The position numbers were made by a program, and so were the translations under genes. A stretch of 55,858 nucleotides of DNA from the NCBI RefSeq assembly GCF_009862265.1, contig NZ_WWGX01000073.1:1-55858 (forward strand), given 5' to 3'. The DNA is from Streptomyces sp. SID8352. GTDB lineage: Bacteria; Actinomycetota; Actinomycetes; Streptomycetales; Streptomycetaceae. Positions within the stretch are counted from its first letter, which is position 1. Every line of letters starts with the position of its first letter. The notes beneath the pieces were generated by a model. The model was given only the letters and a program-made list of their open reading frames with translations, was not told where the DNA came from and ran no database searches. This document shows, piece by piece, positions 12,804 through 21,135 of the stretch.

Positions 12804-14389
12804 CCAAACGACCCAACCCGGAGACCGGGAAACGTGAGCGCACTGCGCTCTACAAGAAGTGCTTGCGCTACCGGGTGGCTGGCATACCCGGCGTCAGAAA
12901 GCGCTCCTTCGCCACGCTCGACGAAGCGAAGGAGTGGAAGACCAAAGCCATCCTGACGACGAAGAAGAAGGAGTTCATCGACGACCGAGACGGGGCGATC
13001 CTCCTCGGCGACTACATCCGGGACGAGTGGTGGCCCAAGCGCACCGACCCGGTGAACACCGCGACGACGATGCGGTCGAAGATTTTCAACCACATCGTGG
13101 ACACCAGCCTCGGCAGGACACCGATGAACGTCATCGGTGACACCCACCTGATGGAGTGGAAGCGTGAACTCGCAGGCCGCGGGCTGGCCGCCTCCACCCT
13201 TGAGGTGATCTGGAACCACCTGTCGAGCGTCTTCAAGTCGGCTGTCGGCAAGCGCATCGCGAAGAACCCGTGCCGGGAGGCAGACAAGGGAGTGCGCCCG
13301 GCAGGAGCAGGTCACACGAAGGCCCGCGCCTGGTCCAGGGCAGAGGCGGAGGCGATCCGCGCAGCGATGCCCAGCCGGTACCAGATCGTCGCCGATCTCG
13401 GTATGCGTGCCGGCATGCGTCAGGCGGAGACCTTCGGCTTCAGCCCGGACGACATCGACCGTGACCTGATGGTGCTGCACCTCCGTCGGCAACTTCTCTG
13501 GGAGAACAGCACGCGCCCGTACTTCAAGCTGCCGAAGGGCGACAAGGAGCGGGACATCCCGCTGTCCCCCGGGCTGCTGAAACAGCTCGACGAGTACCTG
13601 GTGGCCTACCCGCCGGTTGTGGTGACGCTGCCGTGGAAGGGGCCGGGAAACCACAACCGTCCGAACGCCACCGTGCAGGTGCTGGCCACGAGCGCACACA
13701 GGAACCGCATTCACCCGTCCACGTTCAACCAGAGGGTGATGAAGCCCGCGCTCGCCGCGGCGGGCCTGATCGCCCCGCGCGAGGACGGCGCGAGCTGGGA
13801 ACCGTCCCGGGAGATGATGCACCACCGGTGGCGACACACCTACGCGAGCGTGCAGCTCGGCGCAGGCGAAGACGTCATCTCGATCTCTCACTGGATGGGG
13901 CATGCCTCACCCGACATCACCCTCAAGATCTACGCACACTTCATGCCGGACCGAGGCATGCGCGGGCGCACGGCCGTCGACAACTGGCTGGACCCTGGGG
14001 CCGGAGCAGCGGTGCGGCCGGCGGCGCCGGACCTCTGGGCGGTCGAGCCGCTCGCCTTCACGGAATCCACGTCGATGTCCCCGCCCGCGAAACGGAACCT
14101 TGAGTCGGTGGAGGTGTACGTGCAGGGAGCCCGGTACGCGCGTGGCCCGTGGACAGTGGGCGCCATGCTGACCGCGGCCGGACTGCCCGAGGGGGAGATC
14201 CGCACGGAGCCGGATGACAACCCTGACCGTGCGCTGGCCTCGGCACTGGTCTGGGTCAAGGAGTACGCTGCGGTGCACGGGATGGCTGTGAGGCGAGCAG
14301 AGAACCTGAACGATCAGGTGGCCGATCCGCTCAGGCCGTTCCAGGCGCTGGGGCGGTTCCTGCTCGTGCCGCATGAGGGAGTGATGTGA
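12767..14389 (+). CDS. int: Tyrosine site-specific integrase, 540 aa
   Basis: This is a phage-type tyrosine recombinase for integration and excision. Residues 1-65 resemble an AP2-like arm-binding domain, and residues 80-170 a SAM-like core-binding domain. The catalytic residues are all visible: R214 (GMRAGM), K257 (LPKGDK), H353 and R356 (HRWRH), H379 (HWMGHAS) and the nucleophile Y389 (LKIYAHF). About 130 extra C-terminal residues follow the active site, longer than in most family members. The GTG at 12767 has GGGGGGAGGG upstream. The stop is followed by direct repeats and a hairpin, consistent with the element's right end. Confidence 0.93.
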   Translation: MATSGWIEDRWLTKRPNPETGKRERTALYKKCLRYRVAGIPGVRKRSFATLDEAKEWKTKAILTTKKKEFIDDRDGAILLGDYIRDEWWPKRTDPVNTATTMRSKIFNHIVDTSLGRTPMNVIGDTHLMEWKRELAGRGLAASTLEVIWNHLSSVFKSAVGKRIAKNPCREADKGVRPAGAGHTKARAWSRAEAEAIRAAMPSRYQIVADLGMRAGMRQAETFGFSPDDIDRDLMVLHLRRQLLWENSTRPYFKLPKGDKERDIPLSPGLLKQLDEYLVAYPPVVVTLPWKGPGNHNRPNATVQVLATSAHRNRIHPSTFNQRVMKPALAAAGLIAPREDGASWEPSREMMHHRWRHTYASVQLGAGEDVISISHWMGHASPDITLKIYAHFMPDRGMRGRTAVDNWLDPGAGAAVRPAAPDLWAVEPLAFTESTSMSPPAKRNLESVEVYVQGARYARGPWTVGAMLTAAGLPEGEIRTEPDDNPDRALASALVWVKEYAAVHGMAVRRAENLNDQVADPLRPFQALGRFLLVPHEGVM

Positions 14390-14404
14390 CCTCCCACCAA
14401 AACC

Positions 14405-14423
14405 CCCTGAGAACTCCCTGAGA
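14405..14423. repeat. Direct repeat CCCTGAGA downstream of int, possible att region
   Basis: CCCTGAGA occurs at 14405-14412 and 14416-14423, eleven bases apart, directly after the integrase stop. Such short repeats can be integrase arm or core sites. No second att copy is in the window, so this is only a pointer to the junction. Confidence 0.25.
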
Positions 14424-14436
14424 GGCGTAGCGATCT

Positions 14437-14475
14437 TGAAGGGCCGTTGCCGAGATCACCGGTGACGGCCCTTCA
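14437..14475. terminator. 11-bp hairpin between int and hbd
   Basis: TGAAGGGCCGT pairs perfectly with ACGGCCCTTCA around a 17-base loop that itself contains CACCGGTG. It sits between the convergent int and hydroxybutyryl-CoA dehydrogenase genes and could terminate both. Confidence 0.65.
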
Positions 14476-14527
14476 ACGTGCTCGGGAGCGGGGGCGTGGC
14501 GAGTGTCCGAGGATCTGTTTGCGCAGG

Positions 14528-15400
14528 TCAGCCGTAGCTGTAGAAGCCGGAGCCGCTCTTCCGGCCCAGACGGCCCGCGTCGACCATCCGCTGGAGCAGC
14601 GGGGGAGCGGCGTACAGCGGCTCCTTGAACTCCTCGTACATCGAATGGGCGACCGAGGCGACCGTGTCCAGGCCGATCAGGTCGGAGAGCTTCAGCGGAC
14701 CCATCGGATGCGCGCAGCCCAGCTCCATGCCGTTGTCGATGTCCTCACGGCTGGCGATGCCCGACTCGAACATCCGGACCGCGGAGAGCAGGTACGGGAT
14801 CAGCAGTGCGTTGACCACGAAGCCGGACCGGTCCTGGGCGCGGATGGCGTGCTTGCCGAGCACCTTCTCCGTGAAGAGCTGCGCCCGGCCGAGCGTGCCC
14901 TCCGACGTGGTCAGCGCCGGGATCAGCTCGACGAGCTGCTGCACGGGGGCCGGGTTGAAGAAGTGGATGCCGATGACGTGGTCGGGCCGAGAGGTGGCGA
15001 CCGCCAGCTTCACCAGCGGGATGGAGGAGGTGTTGGAGGCCAGGATCGCGTCCGGCCGGGTCACGATCTGATCGAGGACCTGGAAGATCTCGGTCTTGAC
15101 CTGCTCGTTCTCGACGACCGCCTCGATGACGAGGTCGCGGTCGGCGAACTCGCCGAGGTCGGTGGTGAAGGTCAGCCGGGCCTGGGCCGCCTCCAGCTCC
15201 TCCTCGGTGATCTTGCCGCGCGCGGCGGCCTTGGTCAGGGAGGTGAACAACCGGGTGCGACCGATCTCCAGCGCCTCGCCGGTGGTCTCCGCGACCTTCA
15301 CCTCCAGTCCGGAGCGGGCGAACACCTCCGCGATGCCCGCCCCCATCTGCCCACAGCCCACCACGCCGACGCGTGCGATATCTCCCGAGGTGCCGGTCAC
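14528..15400 (-). CDS. 3-hydroxybutyryl-CoA dehydrogenase, 290 aa
   Basis: The enzyme converts acetoacetyl-CoA and 3-hydroxybutyryl-CoA with NAD(P)H, supplying C4 units for the ethylmalonyl-CoA and fatty-acid pathways. The Rossmann motif GVVGCGQMGAG is at the N-terminus. The HFFNPAPVQQLVELI block carries the catalytic His, and SGFVVNALLIPYL and DLIGLDT belong to the C-terminal domain. The length matches the family. The GTG at 15400 has GGGA six bases upstream; an ATG at 15475 would add an Arg/Pro-rich extension that is not typical. It is convergent with the integrase gene, so it marks the first chromosomal gene after the element. Confidence 0.93.
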   Translation of the reverse strand: MTGTSGDIARVGVVGCGQMGAGIAEVFARSGLEVKVAETTGEALEIGRTRLFTSLTKAAARGKITEEELEAAQARLTFTTDLGEFADRDLVIEAVVENEQVKTEIFQVLDQIVTRPDAILASNTSSIPLVKLAVATSRPDHVIGIHFFNPAPVQQLVELIPALTTSEGTLGRAQLFTEKVLGKHAIRAQDRSGFVVNALLIPYLLSAVRMFESGIASREDIDNGMELGCAHPMGPLKLSDLIGLDTVASVAHSMYEEFKEPLYAAPPLLQRMVDAGRLGRKSGSGFYSYG

Positions 15401-15578
15401 ATCGTCCCTTTCGCTGGTCCACGGCGGTGGCAGCAGACCTCTCCGGGGTCTCCGGCGCCTGCTCCGATCGTGCACGTTACCTCCGACGAGCCGTGGATCG
15501 GGCCTCCGGGTGGGGCATGCTGAGGGGCTGTGTCCGAAGAGTCACCGGATGTGTGTGCAACGTCACGGAGGTGGTGTC

Positions 15579-16841
15579 ATGGGCCGGATGTCGCGTCGGG
15601 CCTTCACTGCGGCGGCGCTGTCGGCTGTCGCGGTGCGGCCCGGCACCGTGTCGGCCTCGTCCCCGCCCCCCTCCCTCCGCGACCGGGGCCCGCGGAGCGC
15701 GGGCCACCGAGCCGCCACCGGGATGCGGGGCATGTGGCTGGCCACCGTGGCGAACCGGGACTGGCCGAGCCGCGCGGGACTGCGGCCGGGGGAGCAGCGG
15801 GCCGAGCTGCTCGCGCACCTCGACACCGCCGTCCGCCGCGGGCTGAACGCGGTGTTCCTCCAGGTGCGGCCCACCGCCGACGCCCTGTGGCCGTCGGCGG
15901 TGGAGCCGTGGTCCTCGTACCTGTCCGGCAGCCAGGGCCGCGATCCGGGCTGGGACCCGCTGGACACCGCCGTGCGGGAGGCCCACGCCCGCGGACTGGA
16001 ACTGCACGCCTGGTTCAACCCCTACCGGGTCGCCGTCGACGACGACCCGGCGCGCCTGCTGCCCTCGCACCCCGCCCGCGAGCACCCCGACTGGGTCGTG
16101 CCGTACGGGGGCGGGCTGTACTACGACCCGGGCCGCCCCGAGGTGCGCGCCTTCGTGCAGGACGCGGTCTTCGACGCGGTGGAGCGGTACGCGGTGGACG
16201 GCGTCCACTTCGACGACTACTTCTACCCGTACCCGGTGGCGGGGCAGCGCTTCGACGACGACGCCTCCCACCGCGCCCACGGGGCGGGCTTCGCCACCCG
16301 GGCCGACTGGCGGCGGGACAACGTGAACCGACTGGTGCGCGAGACGGCGGCGCGGCTGAGGACCACCCGGCCCGCCGCCCGCTTCGGCGTCAGCCCCTTC
16401 GGGGTGTGGCGGAACGCGGCCACCGATCCGCGCGGCTCCGACACCGCCGCCGGCGTCCAGTCGTACGACGACCTCCACGCGGACACCCGCACCTGGGTCC
16501 GGGAGGGCTGGATCGACTACGTCGTGCCGCAGCTCTACTGGGAGATCGGCCGCCCCGGCGCCGACTACGCCACGCTGCTCGACTGGTGGTCGGGCGTCGC
16601 CGAGGGCAGCCGGACCCGCCTGTACGTGGGGGAGGCGCTGTACAAGGCCGGGGATCCGGCGCGGTCCGCCGCCTGGCAGGACCCGGCGGAACTCTCCCGG
16701 CACCTCGCCCTGGCCGCCCGCACCCCCGGGGTTCGGGGGCACGTCTTCTTCGCGGCGCGGGAGGCCGCCGAGGACCGGATCGGCGCGATGGCGCGGGTCA
16801 CCGCCGACCACTACCGGGAGGCCGTGGGCCCGCCCCGCTGA
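15579..16841 (+). CDS. Secreted GHL10-type glycoside hydrolase-like protein, 420 aa
   Basis: A twin-arginine-like signal peptide (SRRAFTAAALSAVAV) is followed by a glycoside-hydrolase-like 10 (DUF187, YngK-type) barrel. It starts at GMRGMWLATVANRDWPS and contains FLQVRPTADALWPS, HAWFNPYRV, VDGVHFDDYFYPYP and IDYVVPQLYWEIG, all typical blocks with conserved acidic residues. It probably acts on a cell-wall or extracellular polysaccharide; the substrate is not known. The ATG at 15579 follows GGAGG, and the gene is divergent from the dehydrogenase. It lacks extra carbohydrate-binding domains. Confidence 0.85.
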   Translation: MGRMSRRAFTAAALSAVAVRPGTVSASSPPPSLRDRGPRSAGHRAATGMRGMWLATVANRDWPSRAGLRPGEQRAELLAHLDTAVRRGLNAVFLQVRPTADALWPSAVEPWSSYLSGSQGRDPGWDPLDTAVREAHARGLELHAWFNPYRVAVDDDPARLLPSHPAREHPDWVVPYGGGLYYDPGRPEVRAFVQDAVFDAVERYAVDGVHFDDYFYPYPVAGQRFDDDASHRAHGAGFATRADWRRDNVNRLVRETAARLRTTRPAARFGVSPFGVWRNAATDPRGSDTAAGVQSYDDLHADTRTWVREGWIDYVVPQLYWEIGRPGADYATLLDWWSGVAEGSRTRLYVGEALYKAGDPARSAAWQDPAELSRHLALAARTPGVRGHVFFAAREAAEDRIGAMARVTADHYREAVGPPR

Positions 16842-16868
16842 TCCGTGCCGACCGGTCGGGCCCGCCGG

Positions 16869-17063
16869 TCAGGTCCGCATCTCGCGGTGCCTGATCTCGG
16901 AGTCGGGCCCCGGGGAGCAGACGGCCTCGTGCCCGTCCTGGAAGCGGACGCGGTACGGGGGACCGCCCCGCGGACCCATCACCTCGACGATCTCCGCGAC
17001 CTTGTCGTGCTCGCCCACCACACGGCCGTGCTGGACCAGTTCGTCGCCCTTGGATGCGCGCAT
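16869..17063 (-). CDS. DUF1918 domain protein, 64 aa
   Basis: The small protein has the DUF1918 pattern: MRASKGDELVQHGRVVGEHD, then GEIVEV-like VAEIVEVMG, then PPYRVRFQDGHEAVCSPG. Family members are short SH3-like proteins of actinobacteria with no known biochemical role. It is convergent with the gene at 15579 and lies 28 bp downstream of the transporter gene, so it may be read from the same transcript. Confidence 0.85.
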   Translation of the reverse strand: MRASKGDELVQHGRVVGEHDKVAEIVEVMGPRGGPPYRVRFQDGHEAVCSPGPDSEIRHREMRT

Positions 17064-17091
17064 CTGTGAGGCCTCCTCGCCTGTCTGCCGC

Positions 17092-18051
17092 TCACCCCCG
17101 GGCCCGCTGGGTGACCGCGATGCACACCAGCACCGCCACGGCCGTCAGCGGTGCGGCAACCGTCAGCCGCTCGCCCAGGAGAAGTACCGACCACACCAGT
17201 GTGAGCAGCGGCTGGGCGAGCTGCAACTGGCTGGCCCGGGGGATGCCGACGGCGGCCATGCCCCGGTACCAGAACACCAGGCCGAGGAACTGCGATCCGG
17301 CGGCCACCCACAGCAGCCCGGCGACGCCGTGCCCGGTCAGCCGCACCGGCTCGTGCGCCAGGGCCACCGCGGTGAGCGGCACGGCCAGCGGCAGGGACAG
17401 TACCAGCGCCCAGCCGATGACCCGCCAGCCCGGCATCACCCGCGCCAGCCGCCCGCCCTCGGTGTATCCGGCGGCGCACACCAGCAGCGCCCCGAAGAGA
17501 TAGGCGTCGGCCACCGTGAGCGCACCCCCGCTCTGGGCGACGGTGAAGACGGCCACGGCCGCGGCGCCCGCGCAGGCGGCGGCCCAGAAGGCGCGCGAGG
17601 GCCGGGCGCCCACGCGCAGCGCGGACAGCAGCGCGGTCGTCAGCGGCAGCAGGCCGACCACGACGGCGGCGTGCGCGGTGGTGGAGGTCCGCAGCGCGAG
17701 CGTGGTCAGCAGGGGGAAGCCCAGCACCACCCCGGCGGCCACCACGGCCAGCCCCGGCAGGTGCCGCCGTTCGGGCAGCGGGGCCCGCAGCACCAGCAGG
17801 CAGCCGCCCGCCAGCACCGCCGCGAGCACACTGCGCACCGCGACCAGCGACCAGGGGCCGAAGCCCTCCAGGCCCCAGACGGTGGCGGGGAAGGTGAGGG
17901 AGAAGGCGACGACGCCGAGCGCGGCCTGGGCCGTGCCGAAGGAGGAGGTGGTGGTGCCCCCGGCCGGTCCGTCCGGGCCCGCCGCGCGGTCGGGGGCGAG
18001 GGTGCCGACCGATATCGTCCGTGATTCGGTAGCGCTACTCTTTGCTCTCAT
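17092..18051 (-). CDS. EamA/DMT-family transporter, 319 aa
   Basis: About ten hydrophobic helices in two homologous halves identify a drug/metabolite transporter of the EamA type, an inner-membrane exporter of unknown small molecules. The first half starts at AQAALGVVAFSLTFPATVWG and the second at AYLFGALLVCAAGYTEGG. The ATG at 18051 shares bases with the ATG of the divergent MocR gene at 18050. A GTG at 18009 would remove a disordered N-terminal stretch and leave room for a promoter, so the true start may be there. Control by the adjacent MocR regulator is likely. Confidence 0.85.
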   Translation of the reverse strand: MRAKSSATESRTISVGTLAPDRAAGPDGPAGGTTTSSFGTAQAALGVVAFSLTFPATVWGLEGFGPWSLVAVRSVLAAVLAGGCLLVLRAPLPERRHLPGLAVVAAGVVLGFPLLTTLALRTSTTAHAAVVVGLLPLTTALLSALRVGARPSRAFWAAACAGAAAVAVFTVAQSGGALTVADAYLFGALLVCAAGYTEGGRLARVMPGWRVIGWALVLSLPLAVPLTAVALAHEPVRLTGHGVAGLLWVAAGSQFLGLVFWYRGMAAVGIPRASQLQLAQPLLTLVWSVLLLGERLTVAAPLTAVAVLVCIAVTQRARG

Positions 18052-19486
18052 GTATGAGCGTAGCAGTGTGACGGAGTTGGCTGGTCTCCTGCGAAGAGAG
18101 CTGGACCGCTACTCTCCCGGTGAGAAGCTGCCGTCCAGTCGGGCCCTCGTCGAGCGCCACCGGGTGAGCCCGGTGACCGTCTCGCGCGCGCTGGCCCGGC
18201 TCGCCGCCGAGGGGCTGGTCGTCACCCGGCCCGGCGCCGGGGCATTCCGCGCCGCTCCGCACCCCGCCGCGGCTCCCGCCGGGGACACCTCCTGGCAGGA
18301 GGTCGCCCTCAGCGCCGACGGCGCCGCGGATCTCGTACCGCGCTCCGTGGACGCCTCCGGGGTCCTCGCCTCGCTGGCCGGGCCGCCGCCCGGGGTCATC
18401 GAGTTCAACGGCGGCTATCTCCACCCCTCGATGCAGCCCGAGCGGGCCATGGCGGCGGCGCTGTCCCGGGCGGGGAGGCGTCCCGGTGCCTGGGGCCGGC
18501 CGCCCATGGAGGGGCTGCCGGAGCTGCGGGAGTGGTTCGCGCGCGGCATCGGGGGCACCGTCACCGCCGCCGAGGTCCTGGTCACCGCGGGTGGCCAGGC
18601 CGCCCTGACCACGGCCCTGCGGGCGCTGGCACCGCCCGGAGCCCCCGTCCTCGTCGAGTCGCCCACCTACCCGGGCATGCTGGCCATCGCCCACGCCTCC
18701 GGCCTCCGCCCGGTCCCGGTGCCGGTCGACGCGGACGGCGTCCGCCCCGGGCTGCTCGCCGAGGCGTTCCGGGCGAGCGGTGCCCGTGTGTTCGTCTCCC
18801 AGCCCCTCTTCCAGAACCCGACCGGCGCCGTGCTCGCCCCCCACCGGCGCGCCGAGGTGCTGGGCATCGCCCGCGCGGCCGGTGCCTTCGTGATCGAGGA
18901 CGACTTCGCCCGGCGCATGGTCCACGAGGACGCGGGGCCGCTGCCGAGCCCGCTCGCCGCCGACGACCCCGACGGCGTCGTCGTCCACGTCGCCTCGCTG
19001 ACCAAGGCCACCTCGCCCAGCTTCCGGGTGAGCGCCCTCGCCGCCCGGGGCCCGGTGCTGGAACGGCTGCGGGCCATCCAGGTCGTCGACACCTTCTTCG
19101 TGCCCCGGCCGCTCCAGGAGGCGGCGCTGGAACTGGTCGGCTCGCCCGCCTGGCCGCGTCATCTGCGCGCCGTCTCCGCGGAGCTGAGGGCCCGCCGGGA
19201 GGCCATGACCGCCGCGCTGCGCGGCGGTCTGCCGGAGTTCGCCCCGGCCCACGTCCCGTCCGGCGGCTACCACCTCTGGCCGCGCCTGCCCGACGGCACC
19301 GACGAGGCGGCCCTCGCGGCGGCGGCCCTGCGCGCGGGTGTCGCGGTCGCCCCGGGCCGTCCGTACTTCAGCGCCGAACCCCCCGCCCCCCACCTGCGGT
19401 TGAGCTTCGCCGCGGTGGCCGGGACCGCGGAGATCACGGAGGGCGTACGGCGGCTCGGCACCGCCCGGCGGGAGACGCGCGGATGA
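18050..19486 (+). CDS. MocR/PdxR-family regulator with aminotransferase domain, 478 aa
   Basis: An N-terminal GntR winged helix (residues 1-75: LAGLLRRELDRYSPGEKLPS, HRVSPVTVSRALARLAAEGL) is fused to a fold-type I aminotransferase domain. The latter shows GGQAALTTALRAL, VESPTYPG, the Asn-Pro of QNPTGAVL, and VASLTKATSPSFRVS with the PLP-binding lysine. Such proteins sense PLP or an amine and regulate a divergent gene. Here that is the EamA transporter. CTCAT-GT-ATGAG (18047-18058) spans both starts and could be an operator. A GTG at 18068 is an alternative start. Confidence 0.88.
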   Translation: MYERSSVTELAGLLRRELDRYSPGEKLPSSRALVERHRVSPVTVSRALARLAAEGLVVTRPGAGAFRAAPHPAAAPAGDTSWQEVALSADGAADLVPRSVDASGVLASLAGPPPGVIEFNGGYLHPSMQPERAMAAALSRAGRRPGAWGRPPMEGLPELREWFARGIGGTVTAAEVLVTAGGQAALTTALRALAPPGAPVLVESPTYPGMLAIAHASGLRPVPVPVDADGVRPGLLAEAFRASGARVFVSQPLFQNPTGAVLAPHRRAEVLGIARAAGAFVIEDDFARRMVHEDAGPLPSPLAADDPDGVVVHVASLTKATSPSFRVSALAARGPVLERLRAIQVVDTFFVPRPLQEAALELVGSPAWPRHLRAVSAELRARREAMTAALRGGLPEFAPAHVPSGGYHLWPRLPDGTDEAALAAAALRAGVAVAPGRPYFSAEPPAPHLRLSFAAVAGTAEITEGVRRLGTARRETRG

Positions 19487-19534
19487 GCCGATAACCGCTC
19501 GACGCCGCCCGCCCCGCGCTGGGAACCTCTCGCC

Positions 19535-19975
19535 ATGACCGACACGCCGGCCCTCCCCGAGGGCTACGAGACATCCACCGACCCGGACCGCCTCGACGCC
19601 GCCCGCGTCCACCACTGGCTCTCCACCGACGCCTACTGGGCGCTCGGCCGCCCCCGCGACAAGCAGGACCGGGCCATCGCCAACTCCCTCAACTTCGGGG
19701 TCTACGACACCGTGTCGGGAGAGCAGGCGGCGTACGCGCGGGTCGTCACGGACCTGGAGACCTTCGCCTACCTCTGCGACGTCTACGTCGACCGCGCGGT
19801 CCGCGGCAAGGGCCTCGGCGGGGCGCTCGTCGCCGCCGTCCGCGACCACCTGCGGCCGTACGGGCTGCGCCGCATCCTGCTCGCCACCCACGACGCGCAC
19901 GGGGTCTACGAGAAGCTGGGCTTCGCGCCGCTGGAGCGGCCCGACGAATGGATGCTGCTCCCCTTCGCCCCGTGA
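19535..19975 (+). CDS. GNAT-family N-acetyltransferase, 146 aa
   Basis: The fold is shown by YLCDVYVDRAVRGKGLGGAL (motif A, with the acetyl-CoA-binding R/Q-G-x-G loop) and by HGVYEKLGFAPLERP near the end. The size is normal for a single GNAT domain. The substrate is unknown. It stands 48 bp after the MocR gene and could share its transcript, but no direct link is visible. Confidence 0.88.
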   Translation: MTDTPALPEGYETSTDPDRLDAARVHHWLSTDAYWALGRPRDKQDRAIANSLNFGVYDTVSGEQAAYARVVTDLETFAYLCDVYVDRAVRGKGLGGALVAAVRDHLRPYGLRRILLATHDAHGVYEKLGFAPLERPDEWMLLPFAP

Positions 19976-20048
19976 CCCCCGCGCCACGCCAAGTCACCCG
20001 TCGGCGGCACCCCTTGACCGGCCCCTCCCCGGGGCCCACCATCACGGC

Positions 20049-20642
20049 ATGGCGCTTCGGGTCACGTTCGTCGCGGCGGCGCGCAGCTCCCCGCTGCTCG
20101 CGGAACGCTTCGGGGACGACCGGCCGCTGGACGGGGCCGGCCGGCAGGAGGTGCTGCGCGCGGCCCCGGACCTCCCGTACTTCTCGGCCGCCGAGCTGCG
20201 CTACTGCTCGCCGACCCCGCGCAGCCGGGCCACCGGGGACGCCCTCGGCTACGCCCCGCTGCTCCAGCCCGCCCTGCGGGAGTGCGACATGGGCCGCTGG
20301 CGGGGGCTGACGCTCGGGGAGGCCATGGCCAGGGAGCCGGCGGCGGTGGACGCCTGGCTGGCGGACCCGCGCTCCGCCCCGCACGGCGGCGAACCGCTGC
20401 TCGGGTTCATCACCCGGATCGGCGGCTGGCTGGACACCCGGCCCGGCGAGGACGGCGGCCGGCTGGTGGCCGTGGCCGAGCCCTCGGTGATCCGGGCGGC
20501 GCTGGTCTACGTGCTGAAGGCGCCGCCGTCGAGCTACTGGAACCTGGACGTCCGTCCGCTGTCGGCGACCACCGTGGCGGGCGGCGCGGGCCGCTGGAGC
20601 CTGCGCCTCGACGGTGCCGCCGCTCAGTTCTCACGGGTGTAG
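20049..20642 (+). CDS. Histidine-phosphatase-fold protein lacking catalytic His, 197 aa
   Basis: The protein aligns by eye with the phosphoglycerate-mutase/histidine-phosphatase family. CSPTPRSRATGDAL matches the SPLxRAxxTA block, CDMGRWRGLTLGEA matches the D-x-G-x-W-E-G block, and APHGGEPL follows. The defining RHG motif near the N-terminus is replaced (FVAAARSSPL), and the second His of the V-x-H-G block is replaced (VAEPSVIRAAL). It is therefore probably not a phosphatase and may be a binding protein or pseudoenzyme. The ATG at 20049 follows a short intergenic gap. It overlaps the convergent DUF6314 gene by 19 bp. Confidence 0.75.
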   Translation: MALRVTFVAAARSSPLLAERFGDDRPLDGAGRQEVLRAAPDLPYFSAAELRYCSPTPRSRATGDALGYAPLLQPALRECDMGRWRGLTLGEAMAREPAAVDAWLADPRSAPHGGEPLLGFITRIGGWLDTRPGEDGGRLVAVAEPSVIRAALVYVLKAPPSSYWNLDVRPLSATTVAGGAGRWSLRLDGAAAQFSRV

Positions 20643-21067
20643 CCGGTGCTCAGCAGCAGGTCCTTGGCCGGGCCGCGCACCCGCCACACCAGATGCCAGT
20701 GGTCCCGGTCGCGGACGGTGAACTCGCCCCGGTAGTGGTCGGCGGCGCAGGGGTGTTCGGCGACGTGGTGCCCCGTGCCGAGGTCCAGGGTGTGGAAGGG
20801 GCGCCCGTCGGCGAAGCGGACCTCGGCCGTGCCGGGCGCGCCGCCCGCGGCGTAGCGCAGGGTCCTTCCGGCGGGCCGGGTCGCACCCCGCCAGGTGAGG
20901 GTGCCGGACTCGCGGCAGAGCAGTTCCCCGTCCGCCGCCGCCCGGAACACTGTGGTGCCCTCGAAGCGGCCGGTCACGTCGCCCGCGAGGTCCCGCACCG
21001 TCCGCCCGGTGTGCCAGCGGCCCGTCAGATACGCCAGTACGTCCGGTACCGGCCAGTGCCCGTCCAT
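20624..21067 (-). CDS. DUF6314-family protein, 147 aa
   Basis: The sequence VPDVLAYLTGRWHTGRTVRD, then GRFEGTTVFRAAADGELLCR and DHWHLVWRVRGPAKDLLLST, is characteristic of the DUF6314 family. This is a lipocalin-like beta-barrel of unknown ligand, and the length is typical. The start at 21067 is at the first domain residue; an upstream extension exists in frame but lacks family character. It is convergent with, and overlaps, the phosphatase-like gene. Confidence 0.8.
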   Translation of the reverse strand: MDGHWPVPDVLAYLTGRWHTGRTVRDLAGDVTGRFEGTTVFRAAADGELLCRESGTLTWRGATRPAGRTLRYAAGGAPGTAEVRFADGRPFHTLDLGTGHHVAEHPCAADHYRGEFTVRDRDHWHLVWRVRGPAKDLLLSTGYTREN

Positions 21068-21135
21068 CCGGTGCGGCCTCCCTCCGCCGCGCCGGGGGCG
21101 CGGCCCGGTCACCATGGTGCCGGAGACGGCGCGGC

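Larger units (their letters stand above)
1..14430. mobile_element. Integrated phage-like element (right part only)
   Basis: About 24 mostly short minus-strand genes overlap by four bases (ATGA or GTGA), and a divergent regulator pair, an ImmA-like protease and a tyrosine integrase close the right side. This layout fits a temperate actinophage early and lysogeny region, or a replicating integrative element. No capsid, tail, terminase or conjugation gene is visible, so the class is undecided. The left end is outside the window. The right boundary is placed just after the integrase and before the hairpin at 14437; no att duplication can be proven from this window. Confidence 0.8.

Noticed and set aside
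14390..14527. tRNA fragment as the right attachment site.
   Set aside because: No T-arm consensus on either strand was found in this stretch.
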